64,000 nt of DNA from Paraburkholderia xenovorans LB400 (GTDB lineage Bacteria > Pseudomonadota > Gammaproteobacteria > Burkholderiales > Burkholderiaceae), in the NCBI RefSeq assembly GCF_000013645.1, contig NC_007951.1, positions 2,790,001-2,854,000 on the forward strand, given 5' to 3'. The notes beneath the pieces were generated by a model. It made no database searches, was not told the origin of the DNA, and saw nothing but the letters and a program-made list of their open reading frames with translations. This document shows, piece by piece, positions 62,864 to 64,000 of the stretch. Position 1 is the first letter of the stretch; each line of letters opens with the position of its first letter. A program made the translations under genes and the position numbers.

Positions 62864-63889
62864 ATGGCCCAACTAATGAAAGCTGCTGTCGTTCACGAAT
62901 TCGGCGCTCCGCTGCGTATCGAAGAGGTTCCCGTCCCGCAGGTGGGGCGCGGCCAGATTCTGGTGAACATCAAGGCGTCCGGCGTCTGTCACACGGACCT
63001 GCACGCGGCCGACGGCGACTGGCCGGTCAAGCCCACCCTGCCCTTCATTCCCGGTCACGAAGGCGTGGGCTATGTCGCTGCCGTCGGCGAAGGTGTCAAG
63101 CATGTCAAGGAAGGCGATCGCGTCGGCGTGCCGTGGCTTTATACCGCCTGCGGTCACTGCGAGCATTGCCTGGGCGGTTGGGAAACGCTGTGCCAGGAAC
63201 AGCAGAATACGGGCTACTCGGTCAACGGCGCTTACGCCGAATACGTGGTGGCCGACCCGAACTTCGTCGGTCATCTGCCCGCGGCCGTCTCGTTCGAAGA
63301 TATCGCCCCGATTCTGTGCGCGGGCGTGACGGTGTACAAAGGCATCCGCATGACGGACGCGCGGCCGGGTCAATGGATCACGATTTCGGGGATCGGCGGC
63401 CTCGGCCATGTCGCGGTTCAATATGCCATTGCGATGGGCCTGCGCGTGGTGGCCGTCGATATCTCGGAGGACAAGCTGGCTCTTGCCCGCGAACTCGGCG
63501 CAACGCTTGCGTTCAACGCTTCGGAGTGCGACCCCGCGGCGGCGATCCAGAAGGAAATCGGCGGAACGCACGGCGTGCTCGTCACCGCCGTATCGCGCAG
63601 CGCCTTCGCTCAGGCGCTGGGCATGGTGCGCCGCGGCGGCACCGTTGCGCTGAACGGTCTGCCGCCGGGCGACTTTCCGCTGCCGATCTTCTCGACCGTG
63701 CTCAACGGCATTACCGTGCGCGGCTCCATTGTCGGCACGCGCCAGGACTTGCAGGAATCACTCGAATTCGCCGCACAGGGCCGTGTGCGTGCCCGAATCC
63801 ATCTCGACCGGCTGGACAATATCAACCATGTTCTCGCCGAATTGAAGAGCGGGAAAGTGGATGGACGCATCGTTCTGAATCTCGATTGA
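62864..63889 (+). CDS. adhP: Zinc-dependent alcohol dehydrogenase
   Basis: A 341-residue medium-chain dehydrogenase. Catalytic zinc ligands C42 and H65-E66 (GHEGVG), structural zinc cysteines C96, C99, C102 and C110, and the NAD+ fold GIGGLGH are all present. It likely reduces aldehydes to alcohols to recycle NADH at low oxygen. The ATG at 62864 follows CCGGAGAAAA; upstream in-frame codons cross the FNR boxes and are not used. Confidence 0.93.
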   Translation: MAQLMKAAVVHEFGAPLRIEEVPVPQVGRGQILVNIKASGVCHTDLHAADGDWPVKPTLPFIPGHEGVGYVAAVGEGVKHVKEGDRVGVPWLYTACGHCEHCLGGWETLCQEQQNTGYSVNGAYAEYVVADPNFVGHLPAAVSFEDIAPILCAGVTVYKGIRMTDARPGQWITISGIGGLGHVAVQYAIAMGLRVVAVDISEDKLALARELGATLAFNASECDPAAAIQKEIGGTHGVLVTAVSRSAFAQALGMVRRGGTVALNGLPPGDFPLPIFSTVLNGITVRGSIVGTRQDLQESLEFAAQGRVRARIHLDRLDNINHVLAELKSGKVDGRIVLNLD

Positions 63890-63927
63890 GCAAGCGGGCG
63901 AGCGGCAGAGTCGACGAAAGAGAAAGC

Positions 63928-63959
63928 GGCGCGAGCGCCTGAGCGGCTCGCGCCTTTTT
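63928..63959 (+). terminator. Rho-independent terminator after adhP
   Basis: Stem GGCGCGAGC/GCTCGCGCC (63928-63936 with 63946-63954), 9-base loop, then TTTTT. No gene is seen in the last 40 bases of the window. Confidence 0.88.
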
Positions 63960-64000
63960 CGTTTGAGGCCTCTTCCCATGACGTTCTGGTGAATGCTTGC

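Overview
This is high-GC DNA from a member of the Burkholderiaceae, most likely Paraburkholderia or a close relative. I infer this from gene content, GC-rich codon use and gene orders typical of that family: an atpDCQRBEFAG N-type ATPase operon, cydP-cydA-cydB-cydX, a complete urate-to-glyoxylate gene set, and a low-oxygen stress cluster resembling the 'lxa' locus of Burkholderia cenocepacia. No rRNA, tRNA, CRISPR array or insertion sequence was seen.

Region 1 (1-17.7 kb) is purine uptake and breakdown. A BMP-type nucleoside/purine ABC transporter (ATPase, two permeases, and the first codons of its binding protein at the window edge) is read leftwards. It is followed by a LysR regulator, an 8-oxoguanine deaminase-type amidohydrolase, hydroxyisourate hydrolase, membrane urate hydroxylase PuuD, then ureidoglycolate lyase, allantoicase, OHCU decarboxylase, allantoinase PuuE, an allantoin/hydantoin racemase, an NCS1 permease and a GntR/FCD regulator with a near-consensus promoter and palindrome. 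Together these convert 8-oxoguanine or urate to glyoxylate and urea. A hipBA toxin-antitoxin pair with its own repeated operator sits between puuD and allA.

Region 2 (17.9-21.1 kb) is housekeeping: LD-carboxypeptidase, TadA, a DUF1992 protein and a 2'-5' RNA ligase-type phosphodiesterase, followed by an orphan LexA-like box.

Region 3 (21.1-64 kb) looks like one low-oxygen/stress regulon. I found sixteen FNR/ANR-type boxes (TTGAY-N4-RTCAA and near matches), all to the right of 22.4 kb. Most lie 21-22 bp upstream of a -10-like hexamer, the class II FNR geometry, and nearly every transcription unit has one. The units encode: a flavin reductase/quinone reductase pair with a 42-residue membrane peptide; an HlyD-ABC-2 exporter; cytochrome bd oxidase with both small subunits; a ZntB-type transporter; LemA/TPM proteins; a second FtsH; BON-domain proteins; a phosphoribosyltransferase; a DHH phosphoesterase with a ChaB-like microprotein; a lipocalin; universal stress proteins; a ClpG/ClpK disaggregase; the N-ATPase; the arginine deiminase pathway (arcDABC); a phasin; a CBS-BON protein; and a zinc alcohol dehydrogenase. 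The logic fits energy-limited, oxygen-poor survival: respire at low O2 (bd oxidase), make ATP from arginine (ADI pathway), maintain ion gradients (N-ATPase), dispose of reductant (AdhP) and protect proteins and envelope (ClpG, FtsH, USPs, BON). No FNR-family gene lies in the window.

Damage is visible at two places: a polysaccharide deacetylase pseudogene at 45.5 kb that still has its FNR box, and a frameshift in the third BON domain of the gene at 38.5-39.2 kb. Small genes located directly in the sequence are cydX, a 42-residue membrane peptide (22285-22413) and a ChaB-like 47-residue protein (40328-40471).
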